Below, in pieces: positions 48,863-59,849 of a stretch of DNA of 64,000 nucleotides. The notes beneath the pieces are model-generated. The model was not told the origin of the DNA, did no database searches, and worked only from the letters and a program-made list of their open reading frames with translations. Made by a program: the position numbers and the translations under genes. The stretch spans positions 806,001 through 870,000 of the forward strand of contig OY730174.1 in the NCBI GenBank assembly GCA_963422465.1, read 5' to 3'. Source of the DNA: Lichina pygmaea. Taxonomy: Eukaryota; Ascomycota; Lichinomycetes; Lichinales; Lichinaceae. The stretch's first letter is position 1. Each line of letters opens with the position of its first letter.

Positions 48863-49312
48863 CTACGGGAAATACCGCACGCCGTTCTCTTCCAGCTGCA
48901 TGAGGCGGTCGTCCGAGAGCTGCAGAGATTCGTTAGCTCTCGAGCATCTGTCGGGATTTCTAGGCCACGGAGCACAACGACGACGATAGCGGCTCTCGAC
49001 AGAAGCGTAGACCGGCACGAGGAGGCTCACCATGCCGACAACCTTGACGGCGTACACGCCCGGCGCAAACCCCTCGAGCCGGTTCCACTTGGCGACCCAG
49101 GAGTTCATCGGGTCGACGAGGCTGATGAGCCCCTCGTACACCGGCGAGGTGCACTCCTCGACCACCTCGGGCGCGCCCACCATGCCCAGGTGCGGTTCGC
49201 AGTTGGGACAGCCCTCGCTGAGGAAGCGCGAGTGTAGCTGGACGAAGGAGCACACCATGCAGGCCCGCAGATGCTTCTGCTGGGCCGGCGTCACGACGAA
49301 GCCGCCACCCAT
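48863..49312 (-). CDS. SPT4: Transcription elongation factor SPT4
   Basis: Spt4 is the small zinc-finger partner of Spt5 (DSIF), which supports RNA polymerase II processivity. Exons 49312-49031 and 48919-48863 sum to 339 nt, 112 residues. The four-cysteine zinc site is visible as CMVC and CPNC in LRACMVCSFVQLHSRFLSEG followed by CPNC. WVAKWNRLEGFAPGVYAVKV is the conserved Spt5-contact region. Splicing out the 111-nt intron (48920-49030) joins VVGM to LSDDRLMQLEENGVRYFP, the expected C-terminus; unspliced, the frame is also open, so intron retention would give a longer protein with an unrelated insert. An in-frame acidic Glu/Asp/Gly stretch continues upstream of the ATG, so an additional 5' exon is possible. 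SPT4 is head-to-head with PPT1, 1.4 kb apart. Confidence 0.92.
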   Translation of the reverse strand: MGGGFVVTPAQQKHLRACMVCSFVQLHSRFLSEGCPNCEPHLGMVGAPEVVEECTSPVYEGLISLVDPMNSWVAKWNRLEGFAPGVYAVKVVGMVSLLVPVYASVESRYRRRCAPWPRNPDRCSRANESLQLSDDRLMQLEENGVRYFP

Positions 49313-50693
49313 CTCCTCGTCCTCGCCCTCGTCCTTGTCCTCGCCCTCGTCCTCGTCCTCGGCCCTATTCTTCTTGCGCCTTCCGCCTGTCGTCGGTCGC
49401 TCGGTACCGTATTATTGTCCTGTCAGTCGTCGAGCAATGCCGGATCGAGAGCAACGCCGTCTCTTGCGCCGAACCGAACCGAAACGAAACTTACCAGTCG
49501 GCTTGGCCCGTCGTCGCTTCGGCCAAGCGTCGCTCTGGCCCGTGCTGCGTCTCGGGCCCGGCATATTGTTTATCCGTCGTCGTGCCTCGGCTACGCCCGA
49601 TCTTTCTTGTTCCGCTACAAACTTCCTGTCGGCGTTCTGACGGACGATTGGTGGAGAAGTGGCTGAGGCACCTCTTACTAAGCAGGTTCGGCTTCAATAG
49701 TTGTGAGACTAACTTGTCGGTGATGAACGTCGACACGGTCGGCTACACACACTCACATGCTGATTGATTGACCTCGTAAATTTTCTCATCAATCTCACGA
49801 TAATGAAGTTGATGACATTCTTTGTTGGACGATTATACTGACCAATTCCGGAGGCACAGCAGAAGGAGATGATGATGAACTAGCTAGGGTTTCGGTGACT
49901 GCCATAGAATACATGGGGTAAGAGCACATGTGACGGTGCCTTGGTCCGATCCCAACATACACAACCATGAAAGAAACTGACACTATCGACACAGTGTGAA
50001 TCCAACTTGCTGCCTCTTATCTCTGGTTTGCAGGATTTTCTGAAACCTGATGTTGGGAGTGGATGCCGGCTGCAGCCTAAGGTCGTGTTGATCATACATA
50101 AACATGTCTCTGCTTCACAGGGGATTCACCCCACTTCTCAGACCTTTAGTTCCTCGATGTTCTCGCAGAGCTTCATGGAGTAGTTCCTCAGTGTCAGGAC
50201 CTTGGTGGTGGCAATATAAACACTCGAACAAAGCACAAGTAAGAATGCCAGGATTGTGTATTTTCAGCCGATCTTAATGATCTTCGATGATTTCTTCTCC
50301 TACCATAAGTCAAACGGTGACAAGTACAAAAGATTCTAGCTGTGATCTTCCTCAAAAGTTGATTGTCTCTCACAAGCACAAGTAAACTGTAGTAGCTTCG
50401 GATTTCTACTCTACAGCACGTATGTCCAAGAGCACCGCTTAACTTTCACCTCCATCAAGCCTTGCATTATCTGTGCTACTGCCCACAATGGAAAAGCTAT
50501 AAACCTGTCGATGATGAAGTTCATGCGGGTTGTGCTATAAGTATTTATGTAGAGGCTCATCTGACGAGAAGGCCGGTCGTGATCACATCCAGTGGAAATT
50601 TACGGATTCGTGACATCTCTTGCGAGACGTTGAGCCGTGCCGTTGAAAGCGACGATGACGGCGAGCACCGATACAGACCGAGCGAGCGAGACA
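49313..50693. other. Intergenic region between divergent SPT4 and PPT1
   Basis: No gene was recognised. The first 100 bp are CTC/GTC-rich (acidic codons on the minus strand). The stretch from about 49680 to 50560 is noticeably more AT-rich than the surrounding DNA and has only short open frames. Confidence 0.5.
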
Positions 50694-52571
50694 ATGTCGT
50701 CGCCCGTCGAAGACGAAGCTCAGACGCTCAAGCAGAAGGGCAACAAGGCCTTCGGCGAGCATGACTGGCCCACTGCGATCGATTTCTACAGCAGGGCCAT
50801 CGAAGCGAATCCCAACGAGCCTTCGTTCTACTGCAATCGAGCGCAGGTGAGCGTGATGATGTCACTTCCGCTCGTCTGGCTGGAAGAAATTTGACGCCTG
50901 CTGGCTCGCGTGATCACCTCTGCTAACTGCGCGCAGGCCAACATCAAGCTCGAAGCTCATGGATTTGCCATCTCAGATGCGACCAAGGCCCTTGAGCTGG
51001 ATCCCAACTATGTCAAGGTGGGTCTGCACGCGCCATGGGACGGGCGAAGGTCGCATCTCGTCGAAGGCCATGTGCCGTAGGCTGGCACCGCTAACGAGGC
51101 ATCCGCGATGACGTTCCCGCCAGGCGTACTACCGACGAGCGGTCGCCAACACGGCCATGTTGCGCTCGCGGGCTGCGCTGAAGGACTTGAAGACCGTCAC
51201 GAAGAAGGTGCCGAACGATCGAGATGCCCGACGGAAGCTGGCCGAGTGCGAGAAGATCGTCCGAACGATGGAGTTCTCCAAGGCTATCGAAGTGGGCGAC
51301 CCTCCGTCGGCCTCTGAAGGACTCGATCTCGATGCCATCGTCGTGGACGACTCGTACGATGGCATGCGCTTGGGAGATGAGATGACGGAGGAGTTCATGG
51401 CGGACATGATCGAGCGCTTCAAGAGCGGCAAGCGCATCCACCGGAAATACGTCTTCCGCATCATCCTGGCGGCCAAGGATGTCGTCTACCGCGAGGCCAC
51501 CATGGTCGACACGGACATTCCAGAGGGAAGGCGGTTGACCGTCTGCGGCGATACCCACGGTGCGTTCTTGCCCTCCTATCGGCTGCTCTTGAACGGTGCT
51601 GATGGGTAGACCCGTTCAGGCCAGTTCTTCGACCTGCTCGAGATCTTCCGGTTGAACGGCCATCCGTCGGCCACGAACTCGTATCTCTTCAACGGTGACT
51701 TTGTGGACCGGGGCTCGTGGTCGACCGAGATAGCTCTGGTCCTCTACTCGTACAAGTGGCTCTACCCCGACGCTTTCTTCATCAACCGCGGCAACCACGA
51801 GACGGACGACATGAACAAGGTGTACGGCTTCGAGGGCGAATGCAGGGCGAAGTACAACGACCGCGTCTTCAAGCTGTTCTCCGAGAGCTTCTCGGCCCTG
51901 CCGCTCGCGACGCTGATCGGCAAGAGGTTCCTGACGCTGCACGGCGGTCTCTTCTCCGACGACAACATCACGCTCGACGACATTCGCAGCTTGAACCGCC
52001 ACAGCCAGCGGCAGCCGGGTCAACAGGGCCTTATGATGGAGATGCTCTGGACCGATCCACAGCCCACGCCGGGCAGAGGAAAGAGCAAGCGCGGCGTCGG
52101 ACTGCAATTCGGTCCTGACGTGACGAAGAGGTTCTGCGAGAAGAACGGGCTGGAGGCCATCATTCGGAGCCACGAAGTACGCATGGAGGGCTACGACGTC
52201 GAGCACGACGGGAGGTGCATCACAGGTGGGTGTCAGGCACGACTCCTGTCGTCGGCTGTCCATCTCTCGCCACGGCCGCTGATCGATCCTTCTGCCCCAG
52301 TCTTCTCGGCACCAAAGTACTGCGACAGCACGGAGAACAAGGGCGCATACATCACCATCGGGCCAGACTACAAACTGGAGTATCACAAATTTGACGCGGT
52401 GCCACATCCGGACATCAAACCCATGGTAAGGTCCCGCCGGCATCCTGCCATTTCTGACGTTTCCAATCTGATCCCACGCTACCCGTGGACTCCACCGCTG
52501 ACGAGGAGCCGCCATCGGCCACGATGTATTCATAGGCATACACGTCCGTCCCATTATCCATGTTATCCTGA
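50694..52571 (+). CDS. PPT1: Serine/threonine protein phosphatase 5 (TPR-containing)
   Basis: PP5/Ppt1 is an Hsp90-associated phosphatase with its own TPR domain. Exons 50694-50846, 50937-51017, 51124-51559, 51620-52225, 52301-52425 and 52536-52571 sum to 1437 nt, 478 residues. Three TPR motifs occupy about residues 1-110 (LKQKGNKAFGEHDWPTAIDF; AISDATKALELDPNY; AYYRRAVANTAM). The PPP catalytic motifs follow in order: GDTHG, GDFVDRGSW, RGNHET and LHGGLFSDD, then SHEVRMEGYDVEHDGRC and VFSAPKYCD. The last exon codes AYTSVPLSMLS, the autoinhibitory C-terminal helix position. The GDTHG codon is split by intron 3. The ATG at 50694 was chosen as giving MSSPVEDEAQTLKQ; an in-frame ATG at 50655 would add 13 residues. 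Confidence 0.94.
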
Positions 52572-53528
52572 ACTTGACACGCCACGCACACAGATCAAGC
52601 AACCCAATACAAACCCAATACAAACCCAAGCAAACCAAACCAAACCAAACCAATCAGCCACACGGAGGTCAAGTGATGAGTGACTGGTCTCACCGAACCC
52701 GATGGCGATATACGGCGCGCAAGAAAGAAAGAAAGAGAAAGAAAGAAGAAAGATGTATGAGGGGGTTGGAATGAAGCTGTATAAACCCAACCCCCCCTTT
52801 CGATTCTCAAAGCTTGTAATGGGTCCGGTAGTAAAGCGTGCATGAGGGGGGAGCGATTTTTTTTCCCACACAAAAGAAAAAAAAAAGAAAGAAAGGAAGG
52901 GCAAAAGGTAGGATGAATCAGCCCGGCATAGACTGGATAAGAACGAGATGACATCCTGATCTGAATCCGACTTACGTCGGAGGTACAATTGTGGCGATTT
53001 CTTTCTTTGCCCCCCCCCCCCCCCCCCCCTCCTTTTCTTCAAAGGAATGAGTGATCAGCGTCACGGGATGATGCAACAGAGACTTTTTTTTTAAGAAAAA
53101 AAAGAAACAAGAAAGGCAGTAGGGACTTGCAGGAAAAGCGTTCCAAAGCATCATGGTTTACGGGTGCGGGAGTAATGCCGTTGGGGTGCTGTGATCGAAT
53201 GGATTATGCACGGTACGGTACGGTAGATAGATCGATCGTTGTTGCCCTGGGATGGAAAACTCCGGGTACGTAGGACTTTGGAAATTTTGATATCTGTATC
53301 TCGCTGGTCATGATGGATCTTTCGGGGGACGATTCGGTACGGTTGGATTCTGTTGCTGCTGGGCGAAGGGAGGATGGTGGGGGGGGGGGGGGGGGGGGGG
53401 GGGGGGGAGGGACAGGGACAGGGACAGGGGGTAGAGATGGAGGTGGAACACCGGTTCAGAATCGACCGTCTACCTACCATGCAGGATGTATTTCTTCGTA
53501 GGCTTGGGCGAAGAGAGAGCGCTTCTGT
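52572..53528. other. Convergent intergenic region with C20 and G29 runs
   Basis: No gene is present. It contains AACCAAACCAA-like short repeats (52612-52660), an AGAAAG purine tract (52722-52755), C20 at 53010-53029 and G29 at 53379-53407 followed by GACAGG repeats. Confidence 0.6.
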
Positions 53529-54889
53529 TTAGTACTCCCATACCTTCTGCTCTCCGCCTTTGGCCACGAGCAGACCAAGGAACTTACCCTGGGCTTTGAT
53601 GCGCCAGGTCAACGACGCATGAGCGGGCGACGATGACCATGGCAATGTCGACGACCGAGCGGCATCGGCAGGGAGAGACGCGGATGACCACGTCGTCAGC
53701 GACGACGTCACGGGTAATTGATCTTGCGCCGGGATGCGGATCCAGCAAGTGCCGAGAGAGTGCCGCGAGAGGGATTTCTTCCGCAACAGGTCGACGTCGC
53801 CGCCGCCGTCGTGGTCATCGTTGCGGTCGTGCTTTCGAGGACCGGTAGGACGGTTGTCCGGACCGTCTGCTTGCGCGGTAGACCGCGGCCGAGCACCGTC
53901 GGCGGCGGCAGCTTCGAGTTTCAGGATGTCGATCGGTATGCCTGCCCCGGTGTCGCCCAAGAAACGCACGAGCGCCGAGGTCAGGTACGTGCGCACGGTG
54001 ATGATGTCGAGTGGCGCCTGCTGGTCGGATAGAGCTGACGAGGTGATGCTGTGGTATCGGAAAGGGGATCGAAGAAGTCAACGATGGCATTTTATGGGTG
54101 AAAGGTAGGAACAAATAGTTGGTGGGGGTTGGAAAGAGACTGTAGCGGACTGCATACGAAGAAGAGGAGCCCCAAGAAGAAGATAGGGAGTGGTCATATC
54201 CAGCTCTTCATTTGAGCGTGTAGGAAACAGAATATCAGGAAAGCAAAGCAAGCAACAGAAGTGTTGAAACCGTTTCTGTTCAATGCAAGAAAAAGACCAA
54301 CGGATTGATTCCGTATCTAAGGCCTACTGTCAAGCTCAGGAAAGATGACGTTTCTGCACCATCAGACTTCGATCAACAGACCTTTCCCTCGAGAGATGAG
54401 CTCTTGTCTGGACAAAGTTGATGATCATCACGAGTCATCGGAGCTGGGACGCTGACATCTCCGAACAGTAGGTGGTGGTCGTGCTTGTGTTCGTAATGGC
54501 CATAGCTCTTGTTTAGGAAGAATAACAATAAGACCTGGTGATCATGGACTGAAGAAGAGACAGAAGCCGAGAGCAAAAAACACTTGATCAATGCTTGACT
54601 GGATCAAGAAGCATACGTACAGTTCCAGGTGTAGATAAGCCCACTCCGTATCTCTGATCGTCTTTGAGAACGTTCTGCTCACGATGCTGGTGCCGTCACC
54701 ATCGCCATTGCCACCGCTGTGGGTTTTACTCTTTCCGCCCTTGGCCTTGGCGTTCCTGGCCCCGCTCCTCCGGTTGTTGACCTTTCTGTTTCTGTCACCA
54801 ATGTCACGACTGTCGTCGGCGGTGTCTCCGTCAGCAGTGTTTTCGGTGCTGATTCCAGCATGCGATTGGGTTCTAGCGTTGGTCTCCAT
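53529..54889 (-). CDS. RNase P/MRP subunit, Pop8/Rpp14-like
   Basis: Probable protein subunit of ribonuclease P/MRP, which processes tRNA and rRNA precursors. Two exons, 54889-54621 and 54048-53529, sum to 789 nt, 262 residues. Splicing joins RDTEWAYLHLEL to ITSSALSDQQAPLDIITVRT, then YLTSALVRFLGDTGAGIPID and ILKLE, the Pop5/Rpp14-type core. A Gly/Asp/Arg-rich insert follows, then TCWIRIPAQD and LTWRIKAQGKFLGLLV. The N-terminal 75 residues are Lys/Arg/Asn-rich and may be nuclear-targeting. The intron (54049-54620) is 572 nt, the longest in the window by far. The Pop8-versus-Pop5/Rpp14 assignment is uncertain. The insert, about 70 residues, could hide an additional in-frame intron. Confidence 0.62.
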
Positions 54890-55316
54890 CGTTGGTGATG
54901 GTGACTTTCATGCGCTCCCTGGCTTTCTTCGACCGCCCGGGTATCGGAAAGCCGTCCGTCCGGGACTTTTTAGCTTTTGATTGTGGTGACTCCATCGGGC
55001 CGTGAGGCCCAACGGAACACAGCAGCCCAAGTTACATGCCCGGATTCCGTTGGATGCGTGATCGTGGTACAGATGATGTATCCACGCAAATAACATCAAT
55101 GAGGGTTCACTCTCGGCTGGTTTTACGTACGGTAGTGATGCATCAAAAGTAGCATGCCGACTACGTACGTACAGTAGGAAGGTACGTATGGGTACAAGTT
55201 TTATAAAACTAGCGTGGCCGAGGCAAAAGATGACAAGCCTTGTCATCAAGCGTAAGTAGCACTGAACATCACCTCAACCACAAACGTCGTCTTTGTCAAA
55301 CCGTGCAAAGGCCGCT
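54890..55316. other. Divergent intergenic region
   Basis: Lies between the Pop8-like gene and the small gene at 55317. GTACGTAC/TACGTA palindromes cluster at about 55125-55195. No other feature was seen. Confidence 0.5.
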
Positions 55317-55811
55317 ATGCCAGCAAGTCCAGCATCCTCAAGTGTATCTGACGAAGGCTCTAAGGCAGTCTCTACAAAGGAAAGCACTTCTCGTGACTGG
55401 AGGGTGGAGATGCCACCACTGCCAAGCAATCCTAATGATATGGAAATTGGAACCTACTTCTCTGACGATCCGGGTATACTTGTTCTGTATCTGTTTTGAA
55501 ATGATTTCCACCTTCCAACTCTACAACCACTTATGGTCCAATTGGACAATGGTGCAGGCGATGAGTATCTTCTCATCGACGCCAAAGACCGCATTTTTCT
55601 CTGGAACAGCATGACCATGATGATATGGCGCTTCACGAATCAAATGACGCTGCCTGAGGCCGTGACCATGGTGCGCCGAGACACGTATGAGGGGAACCGG
55701 CTCGCTGAAGACTTGGATAATGGCTATGCCGACAACGTGCCCTGCTCCTCCCGCTCTGTCAACAAAAAGGGTGTGCGAGGTCGGAAGCCAAAGCGAAAAG
55801 TTCTCCAGTGA
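55317..55811 (+). CDS. Small protein of unknown function with basic AT-hook-like tail
   Basis: Not recognised. Exons 55317-55473 and 55558-55811 sum to 411 nt, 136 residues; the 84-nt intron has GT-AG ends and joins YFSDDPG to DEYLLIDAKD in frame. The first 35 residues are Ser/Ala/Thr-rich. The middle (EYLLIDAKDRIFLWNSMTMM, then IWRFTNQMTLPEAVTMVRRD) has the hydrophobic spacing of a short beta-hairpin plus helix-turn-helix, vaguely like PqqD-type winged-helix domains. The end is strongly basic (RGRKPKRKVLQ), similar to an AT-hook. Nothing around it suggests a pathway. Coding status rests on the clean splice and the reading frame, so confidence is moderate. Confidence 0.5.
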
Positions 55812-56703
55812 CCATGGCCAGTGACAACACGGGCATGATGGGTTCTCTTATTACTTTGCTCTTGAGTTGCAAGATCACCACAAACTCGTGCCTCAGCAAA
55901 GTGATCAGGTATTAATCTCAAGTGCTTTCAAGACTTGCTCTTGTTTGTTGGATGGTCTCGCACCTCGTAGGGCCAGCTCTAGGAATAGAGTTCAGAGCTC
56001 TAGGAAGATATAGTTGACTAGCTAGCCTTGTACCTACACTGCCAGGCAGCAGAGCATGTTGTAAAACATCACATCTAAATCATCACCACCAATAATGAGG
56101 AATTCAAGAGACATCAGGAAGATTTCCAGTTGTCCTATCATGAGTGTTGCTTGTACTAAGTACCGGTACATGATCAAAAGACTGCCAGATTGCTAGGGTC
56201 CACAGTGGTGGACTCTGCGAAGCACTGGACACCTACTTCTAGTTAAGAAGAGCGCTCAGTGCGAGTCGTGATGTGTGAGTTGATTGATTGATGAAGCTAG
56301 CTAGCGAGCAAACTGACTATCTATAGGCTGCTCCTAGCTCCTGCCTTCCCGCTATGCCTAGGCAGTGTCAGGTGCTGACTAACCGTGCCTGAGGCTCTGT
56401 GCTGTGCTGTGGAGCTGTAGCCTGTAACAAGGTGCCCGGCTTCGAGAGATCTCGTCACCCCGACGAGTCCATCCGGCGGAGGGGTATCAGTCGGAGTTGG
56501 CGCTTGCCTGTCGCCCGGCATGAGCTGTCCCAGGGCTAGCAATAAGTTATAACCACTGAGCAGGCACCTGCCATGATCCGGTCGTGGAATCTCCGGACGG
56601 GATCCTAGTGCTCTTCACTGCTGTACACGTACACCACCTGTCTCGAGGAACTCTTGCACCTCTTACTCTTCTTAACCAGCATTCCTGCGTCTCCTGGAGC
56701 ATA
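55812..56703. other. Intergenic region without recognised gene
   Basis: Several AGCTAGCTAGC-like short palindromes (around 55970-56030 and 56290-56310) and a GTACCGGTAC site near 56159. Short open frames show no motif. Confidence 0.5.
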
Positions 56704-57442
56704 CCCCCTAAAGATGGCCAGCCCCAAGTCGAGAGCAAGCAAAGGAATGTGCACGACGCAGGCGCCCGCTACTGGGGGTCGATCCGTCGCCAATACCCCG
56801 CCGAGAACTCTGTCATCAGCGCCGGCTGCATTTTGCTAAAGAAGGTCGACAGCACGCTACCAGCCGAGGAAGGGAATGGCAGCCAGCCGACTCAGTCTTG
56901 GGATCCCGTCTTGAATTATAACCTCGTTGTCGTCAGGATCGTCTCGACCGGAGAGCTCATCTTCCCAAAGGGTCGAAAGGACATCGGCGAGTCAATCTAC
57001 GACGCTGCCATCCGCGAGACGTTCGAAAATACGGGCTATCCTTGTCGTCTCCTTCCACTGCCCGTCCCAACGAAGGCCACCATTCCTCCTGCGTTGCCCA
57101 CATCGGCATCGTCTAGCCAAGAGACAGGCCAAGAAGCAGCACAAGCCAAAGCAGCCAAGGCAGCTTTGCTGAACTTCGAGCCGATAGCATGCTTGCTTTA
57201 TGCTCACAATATGAGCGAAGTGCAGAAGATGGTGTTCTGGTATACCGGTATAGGATTTGCTGGACCGCCCGCATGTCCGAGATATGCAGATGGAGGGCGA
57301 GAAGTACGAGACGATCGAAGTGCCATTGGCACGAGCTGTGGATCATATGCCCTAGGAGGAGCACAAGGATTTGATCAGAGTGGTGATGACATTGCTTCGA
57401 CAGGCCGCGCCGCCGATCGAGCACGAGGCGAGCATTCCGTGA
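56704..57442 (+). pseudogene. Nudix hydrolase, apparently decaying
   Basis: The conserved fungal Nudix core is present: ARYWGSIRRQYPAENSVISA, then LVVVRIVSTGELIFPKGRKD, IGESIYDAAIRETFENTGY and FEPIACLLYAHN. Several things look broken. No ATG opens the frame of the conserved part; the obvious ATG at 56714 is in the +1 frame. The Nudix box, expected as RExxEExG, reads RETFENTG, so the second Glu is Asn. After MVFWYTG the frame that resembles the family's C-terminus (EGEKYETIEVPLARAVDHMP, then EEHKDLIRVVMTLL) is shifted by one base and has a TAG at 57352-57354. A 63-nt intron (GT at 57303, AG at 57354) would bypass that stop in the upstream frame but would discard the family-like segment. A working spliced gene therefore cannot be excluded. 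Confidence 0.6.
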
Positions 57443-57828
57443 AGGGAGCACGCAGTTCATCGAGACAGGGAATAGCGGCTGGGTTCCTGTCTTTGGGACC
57501 GTTGCTGATAAGGCAGCGAAACGGAGCTCGAAGTATTCCCTCGGTGTACAGTAACATGGCCCCTGGAATCATTAGCTAGGGCAACCTCATGCTCGATCAG
57601 CCTGGAGCACTTCACTGGGAACAGGTACCATAGGAATTGCGAGTGGTCTAGAAAGTCCTCCAAAAACAACGTCGCGATGAACTGAAATTAATTTTCGACA
57701 TGATCCTTCTCCAGAGTTTTTCATCTGTCGTCTGGGATGTCGTAGTCAAGTCAACTCGTGATAAGAATCTATCAAGTGCCGAAAGTTCTCACGCCAGATG
57801 GATTGGTTCGTGTGGCCGACCAGCTCCA

Positions 57829-57836
57829 TCACGTGA
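57829..57836. promoter_or_regulatory. TCACGTGA palindrome upstream of ESS2
   Basis: A perfect 8-bp CBF1-type palindrome lies 86 bp upstream of the ESS2 start codon. Both the position and the extended match make it a plausible promoter element; no direct evidence is available. Confidence 0.4.
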
Positions 57837-57921
57837 TGCGACGTTCAACAGCCCCCTTGTCATGTGATAAACTCCGTCACCCAGACATCCTCTTCGACTT
57901 CGGCAGATTCCACATATCGCC

Positions 57922-59445
57922 ATGGCCTCTCCGCCCAGCCAGTCGCTGGTACGGCCGGCCACCGATCGTGAGTTGATGCCACCTCCCGCAAAGCGAATCA
58001 AGCGACCAGCCAAGGTTCTCGACGAAGATGCCTACACCGATGGCCTGTCCAAGATCATCGCGCGCGACTACTTTCCTGGCCTCCTCGAGGCTCAGTCGCA
58101 GCAGGAGTATCTCGACGCTCTAAAGTCCCAAGACCAGGGGTGGATCGACAGCGCGCGCAGACGGTTGACGGAAGTCATGACTCCTGGAGCATCACGAGGT
58201 CGTCGGGGAACCTCTCTGGCACCGTCCTACCAGCCCGCGACGGACACTCCTCGAACTGCCGCCGGGCTCGAGACGCCCATGTCGACCACATCCTCCGTCG
58301 CCGAGTCGGCAACGACGTCCAAGCCGGCCGTCGATATCGACATGAGTCTGAGCAGCTTCCAGGCGAGGTACACGAGCGAGGACAACGAGAGCTTCAACAA
58401 GCTCCTGGACAAGCAGAACACGAAACGAGCCCAGCGGTACTCGTGGCTATGGGCGGGCAACACGATTCCCTCGGCTCGACAGCTGCTGCACCGAGATCGC
58501 GATCGCAAGCTTCTGATGGAGAAGGGTGCTGCTGCTAGCGTCGGAAATGCCGGAGAGAGCGAGAAACAGCTCATCGTAGGCCTCGACGAGCGTAAAGCGA
58601 TGCCAGACACCTGGGACGCCAAACCCAACAATGAAATCTTCTTCGCGCCAGAGGGGGTCGAGGACGAGCTGGAGACCGTGCAACAACGGGCCGAAGCAGC
58701 ATCCAAGGCCGGTCCTAAAGCTGTTGTCTACGACAACACGAGACTCCCAGCTCCTCGGCCAGACCCTGACCTATCGGTTCCTCCATCGCCATCGGTGTCC
58801 GCCATCCAGGATGCCATCGCCGGACGACCGCGGTCAACGGCCTCGGAGGCTGATGATCATGGAGGTCACACGCCGCGTGTCAACGGATACTCCTTCGTCG
58901 ACGACGAGCCCACGTCGGCGGAGTTGAGCCTGCACTCGGCATCCAACCAATTGACGTCTGGGCCTAGCGGCGACGCGCCTTCGAATCCGTTCAAGATACA
59001 ACAGCAGAGCAAGCGCGAGTCGCTGCACCACCGCATGGTGGACCGAGTGGCCAAACGCAATCGCGCGGCATCGCGATCGACTGCGCTATCGAGCGTCGCA
59101 TCCACGCCTATGGTCGGATTACTGGGCACACCTGGAACACCAAGACCCAGCGCAAGAGGCAACCTGACCCCGGCTGCACGACGTCTCTGGGCGAAGGTCG
59201 GTGGCACGCCTCGTACGACAGCCGGCGGCGGCTCATCGTCTTCGGCGTCGTCGTTCGGGGGAAGCATGGGCGGTAGCGGCAAGGGGGCGACAAAACACGC
59301 GAGATCCGGCTCCATTCTCAGTTCAGGGTCCGGCTCAGGATCAGGATCAGGACCAGGGTCATCATCACCAAGACTACTGCGCTGGACGCCGACGCCCAAG
59401 GTGCGGCCTAAAGAGCAGCCTCCAAATAAACAGAAAGGCCAGTAG
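57922..59445 (+). CDS. ESS2/Es2 (DGCR14-family) splicing-associated nuclear protein
   Basis: Es2/DGCR14 proteins (Bis1 in fission yeast) associate with the late spliceosome. A single exon codes 507 residues. The diagnostic N-terminal block VLDEDAYTDGLSKIIARDYF, then PGLLEAQSQQEYLDAL, is at about residues 32-66. It is followed by VDIDMSLSSFQARYTSEDNE and SFNKLLDKQN, and then WLWAGNTIPSAR. The middle has MPDTWDAKPNNEIFF and ETVQQRAEAASK. NGYSFVDDEP, TPRTTAGG and the Thr-Pro-rich end LLGTPGTPRP plus LTPAARRLW are further family marks. The C-terminal region contains Gly/Ser repeats. It is intronless, unlike most neighbours. Confidence 0.9.
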   Translation: MASPPSQSLVRPATDRELMPPPAKRIKRPAKVLDEDAYTDGLSKIIARDYFPGLLEAQSQQEYLDALKSQDQGWIDSARRRLTEVMTPGASRGRRGTSLAPSYQPATDTPRTAAGLETPMSTTSSVAESATTSKPAVDIDMSLSSFQARYTSEDNESFNKLLDKQNTKRAQRYSWLWAGNTIPSARQLLHRDRDRKLLMEKGAAASVGNAGESEKQLIVGLDERKAMPDTWDAKPNNEIFFAPEGVEDELETVQQRAEAASKAGPKAVVYDNTRLPAPRPDPDLSVPPSPSVSAIQDAIAGRPRSTASEADDHGGHTPRVNGYSFVDDEPTSAELSLHSASNQLTSGPSGDAPSNPFKIQQQSKRESLHHRMVDRVAKRNRAASRSTALSSVASTPMVGLLGTPGTPRPSARGNLTPAARRLWAKVGGTPRTTAGGGSSSSASSFGGSMGGSGKGATKHARSGSILSSGSGSGSGSGPGSSSPRLLRWTPTPKVRPKEQPPNKQKGQ

Positions 59446-59808
59446 GAAACGAAGGACCAAGTGCATGGACACCATGCAGTACTAGACCTACAAATCGTTA
59501 CCGTGATGGAAAGTTATGATACCCATCTGGCAAGGTGCCCACAGTCTTCCTGATGCATCATCAGTTTGTTGTTTACCTTGCCTTATTTTTGCCTCGCCAC
59601 ATCTCGTCTCGCCCTACCTAGTGATTCGTGTCCGTATCTCGCCTGGCCGTGCTGGCGTGGTGATGCAGAGCACGTATGTACGAGGACGAGTGTAGTCGAC
59701 ACCGACGCAAGACGCAGCCTGAAGACACAGCCTCTACTTACGAGCGTATTGGAGTGGAATGGAGTGGATTGGGCTGGGCTGGGCTGAGCCGTGCTAGACT
59801 TCACACAC

Positions 59809-59849
<41 letters not shown>

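Noticed and set aside
54684-54980. Hydrophobic plus-strand frame opposite the Pop8-like first exon
   Set aside because: It is the antisense of the Lys/Arg/Asn-rich N-terminal exon; hydrophobicity is a by-product.
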